Positions 35,295 through 44,824 of a stretch of DNA of 64,000 nt are shown here, piece by piece. Below the pieces are notes generated by a model, which had not been told where the DNA came from, searched no databases, and saw nothing but the letters and a program-made list of their open reading frames with translations. This DNA comes from Molanna angustata. Lineage: Eukaryota; Arthropoda; Insecta; Trichoptera; Molannidae. The position numbers were made by a program, and so were the translations under genes. Location of the stretch: the NCBI GenBank assembly GCA_963576475.1, contig OY754990.1, positions 14,191,061-14,255,060 of the forward strand. Direction: 5' to 3'. Each line of letters begins with the position of its first letter. The stretch's first letter is position 1.

Positions 35295-35991
35295 TGTTAT
35301 AATTTATGTGGATGATTTGTTAATTTGTAGTAAAAGTAAGAGTAAAATTAAAATTGCTTTGTCAAATAAATTTAGAATGAAGGACATGGGAAATGTAAAT
35401 AGTTATTTGGGTATAAATATTTTATATAATGATGAAAGAAATAATATGACTATATATAATAGTCAGAAGAATTACATTGAGTCAAAGAATATTAATTTAA
35501 CTTATAATAGAAATAAATTTACTGACATTATAGATTGTTTCGTGGATTCTGATTTTGCTGGGGATAGTCTTGACAGAAAGTCTACCTCAGGTTTTGAAAT
35601 TAGATTATTTGGAAATGTTGTATTTTGGAAGTCAAGGAAACAAAATAATGTTGTTAAATCATCAACATTTGCAGAATTTGTGGCACTGTCTGAAGCTGTT
35701 TCAGAAATTAAATATGTTAAAGGTTTAATAAATATGTTTGATTTGTATTGTTATGATCGAATTAAAATATATGAAGATAACAGTGGGGCTTTGACCATTG
35801 CAAAGCATGGGAACTTCACAAAAAACTCAAAGCATATAGAAGTACATTATCACTTTGTAAACGAATGTTATAATGATAAAATAATTGATGTTTTAAAGAT
35901 AGAATCTGAAAATAATATTGCTGATGTATTCACAAAATCCTTGAGTAGAGTAAGATTTGATAAACCAAGAGAATTGTTAAATATTGTATAA
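35295..35991 (+). pseudogene. copia RT end and RNase H
   Basis: The YVDD catalytic motif at about 35298-35312, then MGNVNSYLGINI; an internal deletion joins NYIES directly to the RNase H start, removing the thumb/connection of perhaps 100-130 residues. RNase H has VDSDFAGD, RKSTSGF, STFAEFVALSEAV and YEDNSGAL. Frame intact to the stop 53 bp before the 3' LTR. Confidence 0.8.
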
Positions 35992-36044
35992 GTTTGATAA
36001 ATATGTTTTATGTTGAGTTGAACAATTGCAAATGTAAGGAGGCA

Positions 36045-36269
36045 TGTTGGAATATTTACATATTACAATTGTTATATATATCTATGAATTAAAATGTCTA
36101 TGGTCGTCTCGGACATGATTGGTGTTCCGGCCGGATGTCCGGCGTCTGTTTTATGAAGTAATTGGTTCCTTGTACAACATGTAGTTAATGTGTGTGTTAA
36201 ATAAAAGTCCATAATGAAGTAAACAGAGTTTTTATTCTATTCTAAAGAAGAATCGAAAATATATTAACA
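36045..36269 (+). repeat. copia 3' LTR
   Basis: Same length as the 5' LTR, with about ten substitutions (roughly 95-96% identity by eye), so the insertion is not very recent. Confidence 0.92.
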
Positions 36270-37010
36270 AATTAAATGTTTTACATCAAGAATTTTTATG
36301 ATGTAGGTATACAAGATGAAAAATTTCTTGCAATTACATGTTTTACTTCAAATAAGAATTATTAAGCAGTAAGAAAAAATCTTGCAATTAAACGTTTTAC
36401 ATCAAATAAGTAGTATATAAGATATACACTAATTATTGCAATAATAAATATACAAGATTGTCGGCCTTCATGGCTCAGTTGGTTAGATATCTGACTGCTG
36501 AGCCAAAGGTCCCGGGTTTGATTCCCGGTGGAGACACAGTTTTTAATTGTGTTTTCAGTCTGGATCTGTGAGACGATTAATATCGTAAGTCTCCAGAATG
36601 TGGCAACTTGTTTTTGGGTGCGTGTTAAATTAATATTCTACATAGTACCTGTTAGTAGCTCGAGAAGCAATATTAAATAAATAAATACACTAATTATTGC
36701 AATTAAACGTTTTACAATAATGATAATTATGAAGTAAGTATACATATATACAAAAATTATTGCAAATAAACGTTTTACAATAATGATTATTATGAAGTAA
36801 GTATACATATATACAAAAATTATTGCAAATAAACGTTTTACAATAATGCTTATTATTAAGTAAGTAAACAAGATGTACAAAAATTATTGCAATTAAATGT
36901 TTTAAAATAATGATTATTATGAAGTAAGTATACAAGATAAACAAAAATTATTGCAATTAAACGTTTTACAATAATGATTATTATAAGGTACCTAAGTATT
37001 TTTTTTTTAA
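36270..37010. repeat. ~60-75-bp tandem array, right part
   Basis: Continuation of the array at 30361; units with ATTATTGCAATTAAACGTTT, TACAATAATGATTATTATGA and AGTAAGTATACA. A SINE at 36459 splits it again. Confidence 0.85.
36459..36687 (+). mobile_element. tRNA-derived SINE, best copy of its family
   Basis: The head has A box TGGCTCAGTTGGTTAG and B box GGGTTTGATTCCC; the body has CAGTCTGGATCTGTGAGACG and AGTCTCCAGAATGTGGCAAC; the tail is AATATTAAATAAATAAATA. Partial relatives at 11800, 17681 and 56080. Confidence 0.88.
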
Positions 37011-37566
37011 ATCTTAGAGGCTTCTTCACGTCAGCTTGATATGTAGCTGATTGTGAATGATTGGTTTCTAGAGGTCTTCCCATTGTCGGATCTCTCGAAT
37101 GAATCTTAAGATCTTCAGTGGGCTGGCTTCTCTGATTTGTGTTTCATCAGCGATGTGAGTGCCAAATATTCTGGCTCTTGTTTGCATCAGTGGTCCACAG
37201 TCCTTGAGCAGATGTAGCGGAGTTTCATGTTCGTCTAGGCAGAATCTGCATAGATGCATGTCTGCTAAGTTCATTGTGCATAGGTGTTTATTTAATCTAC
37301 AATGTCCAGTCAGTGTTCTGATTAGAATTCTTATATTTTCTCTGTTGAGAGTAAGAATTTGTTTAGATCTTTTAACTGAGAAGCCTGAGATTATTGATTT
37401 TGCATGCTTTTGTCCTGATATGTTAAGCCAGTTTTGTTTAGCTTTTTCTAGCATGTTGCTGTATAATATTGTTTTAATGACACTATTGGTTAAGAAGCAG
37501 TAAGGTTCTGGTCCATAGGTAACTGAGTCAGCCCCCATATTTGCAAGTTTGTCGGCTTCTTCATTA
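37010..37566 (-). pseudogene. LINE C-terminal fragment after RNase H
   Basis: From 37566 the minus strand reads EEADKLANMGADS (end of an RNase H domain), then a long C-terminal region with 'LTGHCRLNKHLCTM' and a CCHC-like CRFCLDEHETPLHLLKDC, ending QWEDL. This is the tail of an R1/I/LOA-type LINE with RNase H. 5'-truncated; the 160-codon frame is intact. Confidence 0.78.
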
Positions 37567-37711
37567 AAATAAAATAAAATAAGTTACCCCCACTTAGCTA
37601 ACTTTACTTAGTATACATACTTACCTTTATACAGTGCATATGCTACATCCCTTTCTTATTATATTTTATTTTTATTTAAAAGTACTTTTTATTTCTTTAT
37701 ATCTTTATTCG

Positions 37712-38305
37712 TTATTTGGTTAAGTGTGACCATTCAAGTTCATTTTCACTAATTGAATCTCTATCCCTATCTTGTTGTTCTTCATCTTGTATTGATTTCC
37801 ACTGCCCATGTATCTTCTTTAAGTGAATCACGTTTCTTCTATAATGCTGTCCTGTTTCGTCATTCCGGATGTCTGTATCTCCCCCTTCTTTTCTTTCCAC
37901 TGTATGGATTGTTGGTTCGAAATTTAAACTCAATTTATTATTCTTATTTGTATTCTTTATGTACACCTTATCTCCTGGTTTCAATTCGTTTTCTTTCGCC
38001 TTCCTCTTTTTATCTCCGCATATGTTTTTCCCCTCTCTTTTTCCTCTTTATCTCTGTCTCTAACCTCCAGGTCTCGTGGTTCATGGCTAATGTCACCAAG
38101 CATAGGAATTTTATCTCGAAATTGTCTTTTGAAAAATAATTCCGATGGTGTCTTCCCAGTCACCGAATGAGGTGTACTATTATACATTATGAGATATTCG
38201 AGTAAGCACTCTTTCCAATCCTTCTTTTCAACTTGACTAATCTTTAAGCGCTTTAAAATATCTTTATTCTGACGTTCCACTTCTCCATTCTCTATGAGTG
38301 ATATG
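37712..38305 (-). pseudogene. gypsy-type integrase C-terminal fragment
   Basis: The minus strand reads ENGEVERQNKDI (catalytic Glu motif) and STPHSVTGKTPSELFF, then, after a frameshift near 37985, LKPGDKVYIKN and 'RNVIHLKKI'. This is the end of a Ty3/gypsy integrase; nothing upstream of the Glu motif remains. Confidence 0.8.
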
Positions 38306-38869
38306 GCTTGACATGTGAATGTACTTTTGAAATATATTGCTTACTTTTATCTGACTGAATTCTGCGCTACTCTTATCCTTGGAAATTTGATAATATCGGG
38401 CATAATTTTAATTATGCCCTTTATGACTTGTCACGTGCTTCTCACCAATGCATGTGATTAGGGTAAATGCTAATCACAACCTATCAGCTTTTGGTAAGAA
38501 CCCGATACCAGGAAGTAAAGTGTTGTGAGAACCTAAAGGAAATAATAAAAGTGAGTATACATTAGCATTCATAGTATAAATACAAGTATATTAATTCTAA
38601 ACTAATAACACCGTTAATAAAACATTAGCGAATGTTTATAGATAAAAATATATTTTGAGTTTCTTATAATGACCACTTTGCTGAGTCAGTTTGAAGTTTT
38701 TCTGTAATAGAAAGAGTAAACATACAAAATGTATGTTTACTCATAAAACAACTAGGCTGCATATTTTCTATTTAAAATAAACATCGTATGCTATATTTGA
38801 TTAAAGCTCTTTTTCTCGTGGAATGATAATATGTTTACACATTTATCTAAAGTAATAAAGCAATCAAAA

Positions 38870-38913
<44 letters not shown>

Positions 38914-38992
38914 AGGGTGTGTGTGAGTGTGTGTTTGTCTCACGCCTTCTGAAAAACCAAAAGCATCTAAAAATCTAATTTATGTGCGAACG
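38306..38992. other. spacer with short palindromes and a (GT)n tract
   Basis: GGGCATAATTTTAATTATGCCC (38399-38420) and TAAACATAC...GTATGTTTA (38713-38737) are palindromes; (TG)n runs from about 38875 to 38935. No gene. Confidence 0.6.
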
Positions 38993-39000
38993 TGTACCAG

Positions 39001-39396
39001 CAGGGCCGGATAAATCATAGAACAATCAGGAACAAGAAGTCAGGGCGGTAGTCTTAAAAAGGGCGCTTAAAATTCTAAAATGTTGTATAGGTATAAATCA
39101 AAAATCCACAGGTATGGCGCTCGGCTCTCTTTGCGTACTCGGATAGAGGCTCGGCAAGATGGTGTAAATATGTAATATTATTATGAATCTCCAATTTTTG
39201 TGGCTATTTTTTTATAAACAACTATATATAGGTAGGTTTAGGTAATATTAACCAACTAATTCGTCATATTAGACCCGATGTAATTTTACATGATTTTAAA
39301 TTGTTATACATATAAAATTCCAAAAAAATGGGGGGGGGGGGGGGGGCGGATTCACATATATTGCTACGGGCGCAAAAACACGTTTATCCGGCCCTG
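39001..39396. mobile_element. 396-bp hAT-type MITE with 8-bp TSD
   Basis: Ends CAGGGCCGGATAAA and TTTATCCGGCCCTG are perfect inverted repeats of 14 bp. Both sides carry TGTACCAG (38993-39000 and 39397-39404), an 8-bp duplication typical of hAT. No transposase; a run of about 17 G lies at 39330-39346. Confidence 0.92.
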
Positions 39397-39404
39397 TGTA
39401 CCAG

Positions 39405-40204
39405 TATACCTGATGCAGTGTCACGCTAAAAATAATGCGATAAAAATGCTGTATTTTAAAAATATTTCAATAATTATTTTTTTCATACAAAATTTTCCAA
39501 GTCATATCTGTCAAAAAAGTGTACATTTTGGACGCAAATATCTGTTAGTTTAAAAGTTAGAAGTACGTATTTACACGAAGAAAATATATTTTCAAGTATA
39601 AATTAGCGTTTAAGTGAAAAACATGGTGAATATTTTGTATAATTATAATGTTTAACTTATTTTTAAAGTAAGCGTTTTGTACATAAACGCCGCCATTTTA
39701 ATATATTTTCATACAATATTTCATTTTCCTACCGAATGAATATGTTCTTGAAAATAATAAACCTTTGAAATAAATGAAATTATGAAATAATAAAATGAAA
39801 CACAAGACATTACAGCAAGTTTTAAGGCGTATATTGTAAAAGTCTGTTAATTATTAGTAAAGATATAGGCATAATAAAATTGCATAATTTGTATATAATA
39901 TTTGATATTTCGGACAATTTTCATTTTTATGGCATCGAACAAACCAATGTAGGTACCTACATATTATTCAAAAAATGTCTACAAACCATTTGATATTTTT
40001 TACATGTTCTATGGTTACTATGGTAACGGACACATTCTGATATTCAAATAAAATTTGTTATAAATCGAATTCGAATAAATTTAGAACATCATTGTAGGTA
40101 GGTACCTACATACCTAATACTACTTAAAAACCAACAATATACTAATTTCGTATAGGAAAATTATTAAACTATCTTAGGTTAACTACAATACACATGTCAT
40201 TCAA
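39405..40204. other. AT-rich spacer
   Basis: No gene. GTAGGTAGGTACCTACATACC at about 40094 and TAGGTACCTAC at 39952 are simple palindromic motifs common in this kind of genome. Confidence 0.35.
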
Positions 40205-40302
40205 TCTACAAACTATTTCCTATAGTGAAATTCTTCTTTTATTTATATTTCTTGGAGTTTAATTCTTCTTCTTCTTCTTTTGTGAAGTCATTTGGGACAG
40301 TT
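40205..40302 (+). repeat. ~60-bp minisatellite, left remnant
   Basis: CAAACTATTTCCTATAGTG and AATTCTTCTTCTTCTTC...GTGAAGTCATTTGGGACAGTT match units of the array at 49976-50790. Element B is inserted after AGTT. Confidence 0.85.
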
Positions 40303-40352
40303 TGATATATACATAGGTAGTATGATCAAGATATTACCATGGGTTATGGTAG

Positions 40353-41331
40353 TGACGCGACCTCTCCTGTTCGCGTTATTTTCTATTTTAAATTCGGCGC
40401 CAAATCAGCTTACCACAAACAAACATTTATGGTAAAATAGTGTGTGAAAATTAAAATGTAAGAAAAGAAATTTGACAATAATAACGATAACCTCCAAAAT
40501 GTGACATTTACGAGTGAAAGATTTTTGACAGTCGAAATTAGACACGCGTCGTGTCTGCACGGACCGCGCTCACTGTGGCCGGAGCAGCTGCAAACCGCAC
40601 CAGAGGGTGTCGGTTAGGCTCGCTCCACACCGGCAGCCATGGATGTCGAGATGGATCGGCGCACCACCATTCGGCGAGAGAGCCGCTTTCCTGGACCGAA
40701 GCGGGTGCTGAGTTTGGAAAGTGTTCCAAACGCTGTTGGGTCGCGCTGGACCCTGGAGCGACGGCCTGCGTCTCCTTGAGACTCGCGCCGCCGCTGTCGC
40801 TCCCGCCAGTCACCCAACCGGCATCTGCCGGTGTCTGGGACCCGAGGTTGCTGTCGCCGATAGCCTTGCCCCTTCGCCCATCGACGACGATCCATTCCGG
40901 CATTGGTGGTGCATCAGCACGCCCATGGCCGAGAAGAGAAAATTATGTGTGCCCCAAAACAATACTTGTGACATTCTTTTATTTTATGTGACAATATTTC
41001 GGCTGTGTGATTTTAAGTTATTTATTTTATTGAATCCATTTTAACGTGTGACGTCCAATATTGACTCTATTTAATTTTGATTTGTGACGTCCTAATTTAT
41101 TACCAATTTTAATTATTTATTTTATTTCAAATTTTATCTTGTGACATGACCGTGCAGTCTGACGTTTGTGCGCTGACACTTGACATTTGTGTATCGTCAG
41201 ACCACGGCTTCAATTATCGTTTACTTTTTATGCATCTCGTCCAGCGAGGTAATGTGTGGAATATCTGATTCCATAACAGACATTGGAAAAAGGTGAGCTC
41301 GACCTCAAAGCCTCTTGGGAGGAGGGTATCA
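40353..41331 (+). repeat. TRIM-like element left LTR
   Basis: 979 bp, GC-rich centre (40540-40940) and AT-rich ends; AAAAAGGTGAGC near the 3' end is a good splice-donor match. Confidence 0.93.
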
Positions 41332-41578
41332 ATTGGCACCCAGTAACGTGAGGCAGAATCAGAAGCTCTTAGTGTCTGATTTTTGTGTCAAGAGAGGCAC
41401 AACTTATCCGCGACCCTGATATTTAAGAAAAGAAATTCCTCCGTTTCCGAATTCGGGAGAAAATTCGGTGGCGCTCAACAATTCACCAGGTTTCACCCCA
41501 GGCTTAATGCAGCCTAGTTGGAGGCCCATGTCGTTGTTGTTTGTCTGGCTGATTTCGCGTCGAGAAAGCAGGGAGGAT

Positions 41579-42557
41579 TGACGCGACCTCTCCTGTTCGC
41601 GTTATTTTCTATTTTAAATTCGGCGCCAAATCAGCTTACCACAAACAAACATTTATGGTAAAATAGTGTGTGAAAATTAAAATGTAAGAAAAGAAATTTG
41701 ACAATAATAACGATAACCTCCAAAATGTGACATTTACGAGTGAAAGATTTTTGACAGTCGAAATTAGACACGCGTCGTGTCTGCACGGACCGCGCTCACT
41801 GTGGCCGGAGCAGCTGCAAACCGCACCAGAGGGTGTCGGTTAGGCTCGCTCCACACCGGCAGCCATGGATGTCGAGATGGATCGGCGCACCACCATTCGG
41901 CGAGAGAGCCGCTTTCCTGGACCGAAGCGGGTGCTGAGTTTGGAAAGTGTTCCAAACGCTGTTGGGTCGCGCTGGACCCTGGAGCGACGGCCTGCGTCTC
42001 CTTGAGACTCGCGCCGCCGCTGTCGCTCCCGCCAGTCACCCAACCGGCATCTGCCGGTGTCTGGGACCCGAGGTTGCTGTCGCCGATAGCCTTGCCCCTT
42101 CGCCCATCGACGACGATCCATTCCGGCATTGGTGGTGCATCAGCACGCCCATGGCCGAGAAGAGAAAATTATGTGTGCCCCAAAACAATACTTGTGACAT
42201 TCTTTTATTTTATGTGACAATATTTCGGCTGTGTGATTTTAAGTTATTTATTTTATTGAATCCATTTTAACGTGTGACGTCCAATATTGACTCTATTTAA
42301 TTTTGATTTGTGACGTCCTAATTTATTACCAATTTTAATTATTTATTTTATTTCAAATTTTATCTTGTGACATGACCGTGCAGTCTGACGTTTGTGCGCT
42401 GACACTTGACATTTGTGTATCGTCAGACCACGGCTTCAATTATCGTTTACTTTTTATGCATCTCGTCCAGCGAGGTAATGTGTGGAATATCTGATTCCAT
42501 AACAGACATTGGAAAAAGGTGAGCTCGACCTCAAAGCCTCTTGGGAGGAGGGTATCA
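41579..42557 (+). repeat. TRIM-like element right LTR
   Basis: 979 bp, seemingly identical to the left LTR, which dates the insertion as very young. Confidence 0.93.
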
Positions 42558-42561
42558 GTAG

Positions 42562-43694
42562 CATAGAAGCCAAACATCTATTATTTTGTTTCAATAAAAT
42601 ACCTTAATTCTTGGAAAACTTTCTCTTATAATGGTTTTATCAGATTAACGGGTCTTTGGGTCCTTAATGTGTTTTAACAATGCTTATATTTTGTAAATAT
42701 GTCATTTCTAATAATTTTATATTCAATGCATATTCCTGGAACTTTATACTTTCTAACTTGGTAGGTGAAATGGAGGCTTCCTATTGGTAGATGGTAGAAC
42801 GCGCCCCGCCGCGCGGTGGGGTAGCTCCTCCCCCCCTGTCTCCAGCGGTGGACGCGATAGCTGGTTTGAATCAGTATTTGAGTGGACGCTTGGTCGGGAT
42901 AGACGAATTTTAACTCACGCGTACGAAAGATAACTTATATATATTTTTTAAAACAAACGTAGACCGCGAACGTTGAAAGAGAAAATCTTATCTCTGCGAG
43001 GCGTCTGCTTGATACTCAGCATTAAATTTCATATTTGCATGGTAGTGCATAAGTGTGTTTCAGGTCCATACATAACCAACGAGGGGTGAATTTAAGATAG
43101 TTTAAGTTACTATTAAAAATAACTTTTAAGAATAAACATAACTTAAATAATCGTATAATAGTGAATAAGTGTGTTTCAGGTCCATATAACCAACGAGGGG
43201 TGAATTTAAGATAGTTTTAAGTTATTTTCAATTAATAAAAAGTGATATTATGTAGTGTAAGTGTTTCATCTATAGACCCGGAACGAGAGCAGCGGGTGGT
43301 AAGATCTTTCTGATTTATTATTATTTGTTTTCTTTGCTCTGAACGTTTCGTTTCGTAATTTATTTTAGCAAGATTGTCATCAATATTACACGTGCATTTC
43401 ATGTATTTGATTATTCTTTTCAGCACTATTATTCTCTGTTCCACGTGTATTTCCTGTATTTAATAATTCTTTTCAGCGGCCGTCATCACTGGTTTCCTAA
43501 TTAATTTTCTTTTTAATTTTACAGCAATTTTTATTAACCGATAATTACTATTACGCGTGTATTTCTGTCAATTGAAGCATTGTTTTAATTTATACTCTCA
43601 ACACGTTCTTTCGTCTCCACCATATTTAATTGTTGTATTGACTAGCCGGCATTTAAACACTTATCAACGCTCTTCTTTGTTATATGCGATAACA
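42562..43694 (+). repeat. gypsy B 5' LTR, main part
   Basis: The first 50 bp of this LTR are at 40303-40352, separated by the nested element. CTTATATATATTTTTTAAAA near 42935 is a TATA-like stretch. A ~65-bp block with AAGTGTGTTTCAGGTCCATA and CGAGGGGTGAATTTAAGATA is repeated at about 43049 and 43163. Ends GCGATAACA. Confidence 0.93.
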
Positions 43695-43804
43695 ATTTGG
43701 CGCTATCCAACGTGTAGCCATTTTTAAAAACAGTAGTTTTATCGAACCACCCTGAGGTTTTGAGCATTTACTTTTCGTTTGTTTTTTTCTCGTATTAAAA
43801 AAAA

Positions 43805-44824
43805 ATGTCATTTCAACTTATTTTTCGTTTATTCAAATATCTTATTTTCGGAGTAGTAGAGCGCGAAAACGATGGCGGCGGAGGAGAAAGTAGACGAGTT
43901 ACTAGGGCAAGAACAAATGATAATGTTATCCACGATTTTCCAGAACCCCCAAGAAACGATAGCCCGGGAATTGAACATTTATTCCCATATTTACAACGTC
44001 GCGAACTGGAAGATACGTTCAGCGGTCTTCCAGAAGAAGACCCTGTTTTATTTATCACGGCATGCGAAGCGTTTTTCGGCCACATGTTTTGTTCTCCTGC
44101 GTCAATGGTCGGCCGTGCGTCTCAGAGGTTGCGAGGAGAAGCCAAGCGTTGGTGGTCTCCTCATGCGCAGGGTAAATGGACATGGGATGAATTCAAAGGT
44201 TTTTTAATTGGTAGATACGGAATAGACGTTGCCCGGTCTTCGCTTATGGCTAATTATTATGGTGACCGTCAGCGTGCGGATGAGGGTGGAATCGCATTCC
44301 TTAAGCGGAAGGAAGCGGTTCATATGCGACTCTTTGGAACGGCTCCGTCGGATGCTTCATGCTCCGACTTAATATACCTGATGAGAGACACGTATCGCAA
44401 CATTTTAGATGTCGGAGTGATTTTCGGAAATTTTACGTTCACGTCGCTTAAAGAAAAAGTAATGATGATTGATTTCCCCCGACAAACGTTATTTCAGCCA
44501 GTTGCCGAACGTAGTCATGAAAATAGAAATACCCAACATGATAATTCTCGCGAAAGCAGTGTTATCTATAATACCCCAACGTACCGGCAGGATAATCATA
44601 ATATGCGTCCAAACAACAGCCGTAATGCAAATTCGCGCCCGAACAATAATAGCCCGGTAAACAGAATGCAATTACCAAAATGTCAATTTTGCCCTGGTCG
44701 TCATTTTAATAAAGATTGCGTGGAAAGAAACGAGTTTATCGCATCGAAATCGGGAAACGCTCGCCGCCCCGACAGGAACACAAATTACGGACCTCGACCT
44801 GTCGCGGGCTCCCGAAGAAATTAA
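43805..44824 (+). CDS. gypsy B Gag
   Basis: 339 aa. The central part 'DTFSGLPEEDPVLFITACEA' and 'RLRGEAKRWW' has the layout of gypsy Gag capsids; the C-terminus is Asn/Arg-rich with one zinc knuckle, CQFCPGRHFNKDC (CX2CX3HX4C; the middle gap is one shorter than usual). Start at the first ATG after the leader; a second ATG (43872) in another frame opens only a 111-codon shadow. The next ORF overlaps by 109 nt in the -1 frame and a GGGAAAC slippery site lies in the overlap. Confidence 0.88.
   Translation: MSFQLIFRLFKYLIFGVVERENDGGGGESRRVTRARTNDNVIHDFPEPPRNDSPGIEHLFPYLQRRELEDTFSGLPEEDPVLFITACEAFFGHMFCSPASMVGRASQRLRGEAKRWWSPHAQGKWTWDEFKGFLIGRYGIDVARSSLMANYYGDRQRADEGGIAFLKRKEAVHMRLFGTAPSDASCSDLIYLMRDTYRNILDVGVIFGNFTFTSLKEKVMMIDFPRQTLFQPVAERSHENRNTQHDNSRESSVIYNTPTYRQDNHNMRPNNSRNANSRPNNNSPVNRMQLPKCQFCPGRHFNKDCVERNEFIASKSGNARRPDRNTNYGPRPVAGSRRN

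Larger units (their letters stand above)
30592..36269 (+). mobile_element. Ty1/copia retrotransposon, degenerate, TSD AATTA
   Basis: Two 225-bp LTRs (30592-30816 and 36045-36269) start TGTTGGAATA and end TATTAACA, differ at about ten positions, and are flanked by AATTA at 30587-30591 and 36270-36274. AAGGAGGCA precedes the 3' LTR as polypurine tract. The internal part follows copia order: gag, zinc knuckle, protease, integrase, RT, RNase H, but with frameshifts, a stop, two internal deletions and a 1.45-kb insertion. Confidence 0.93.
40353..42557 (+). mobile_element. TRIM-like non-coding LTR retrotransposon nested in the LTR
   Basis: Two 979-bp LTRs (40353-41331 and 41579-42557), TGACGCGACC...GGGTATCA, with no difference seen, surround only 247 bp. 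That interval has ATTGGCACCCAGTAACGTG as primer binding site directly after the left LTR and AGAAAGCAGGGAGGAT as polypurine tract before the right LTR. GTAG flanks it at 40349-40352 and 42558-42561. There is no gag or pol, so it must be mobilised in trans. 93-146-codon frames in the LTRs are GC-rich artefacts without homology. TGACGTCC occurs twice per LTR (41049, 41085), a CRE-like motif. Confidence 0.93.

Noticed and set aside
36461..36537. Functional tRNA gene
   Set aside because: Good A and B boxes but no proper acceptor stem; attached SINE body and several relatives.
40538..42217. A tandem gene duplication
   Set aside because: TG...CA ends, primer binding site, polypurine tract and GTAG duplication explain the two copies as LTRs.
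40538..42270. GC-rich frames of 93-146 codons, present twice identically
   Set aside because: They lie in the two LTRs of the TRIM-like element on both strands, with no recognisable domain; identity reflects LTR identity.
43872..44207. Alternative Gag start in a second frame (MAAEEKVDELL...)
   Set aside because: The frame closes after 111 codons and lacks the capsid and zinc-knuckle motifs found in the 43805 frame.
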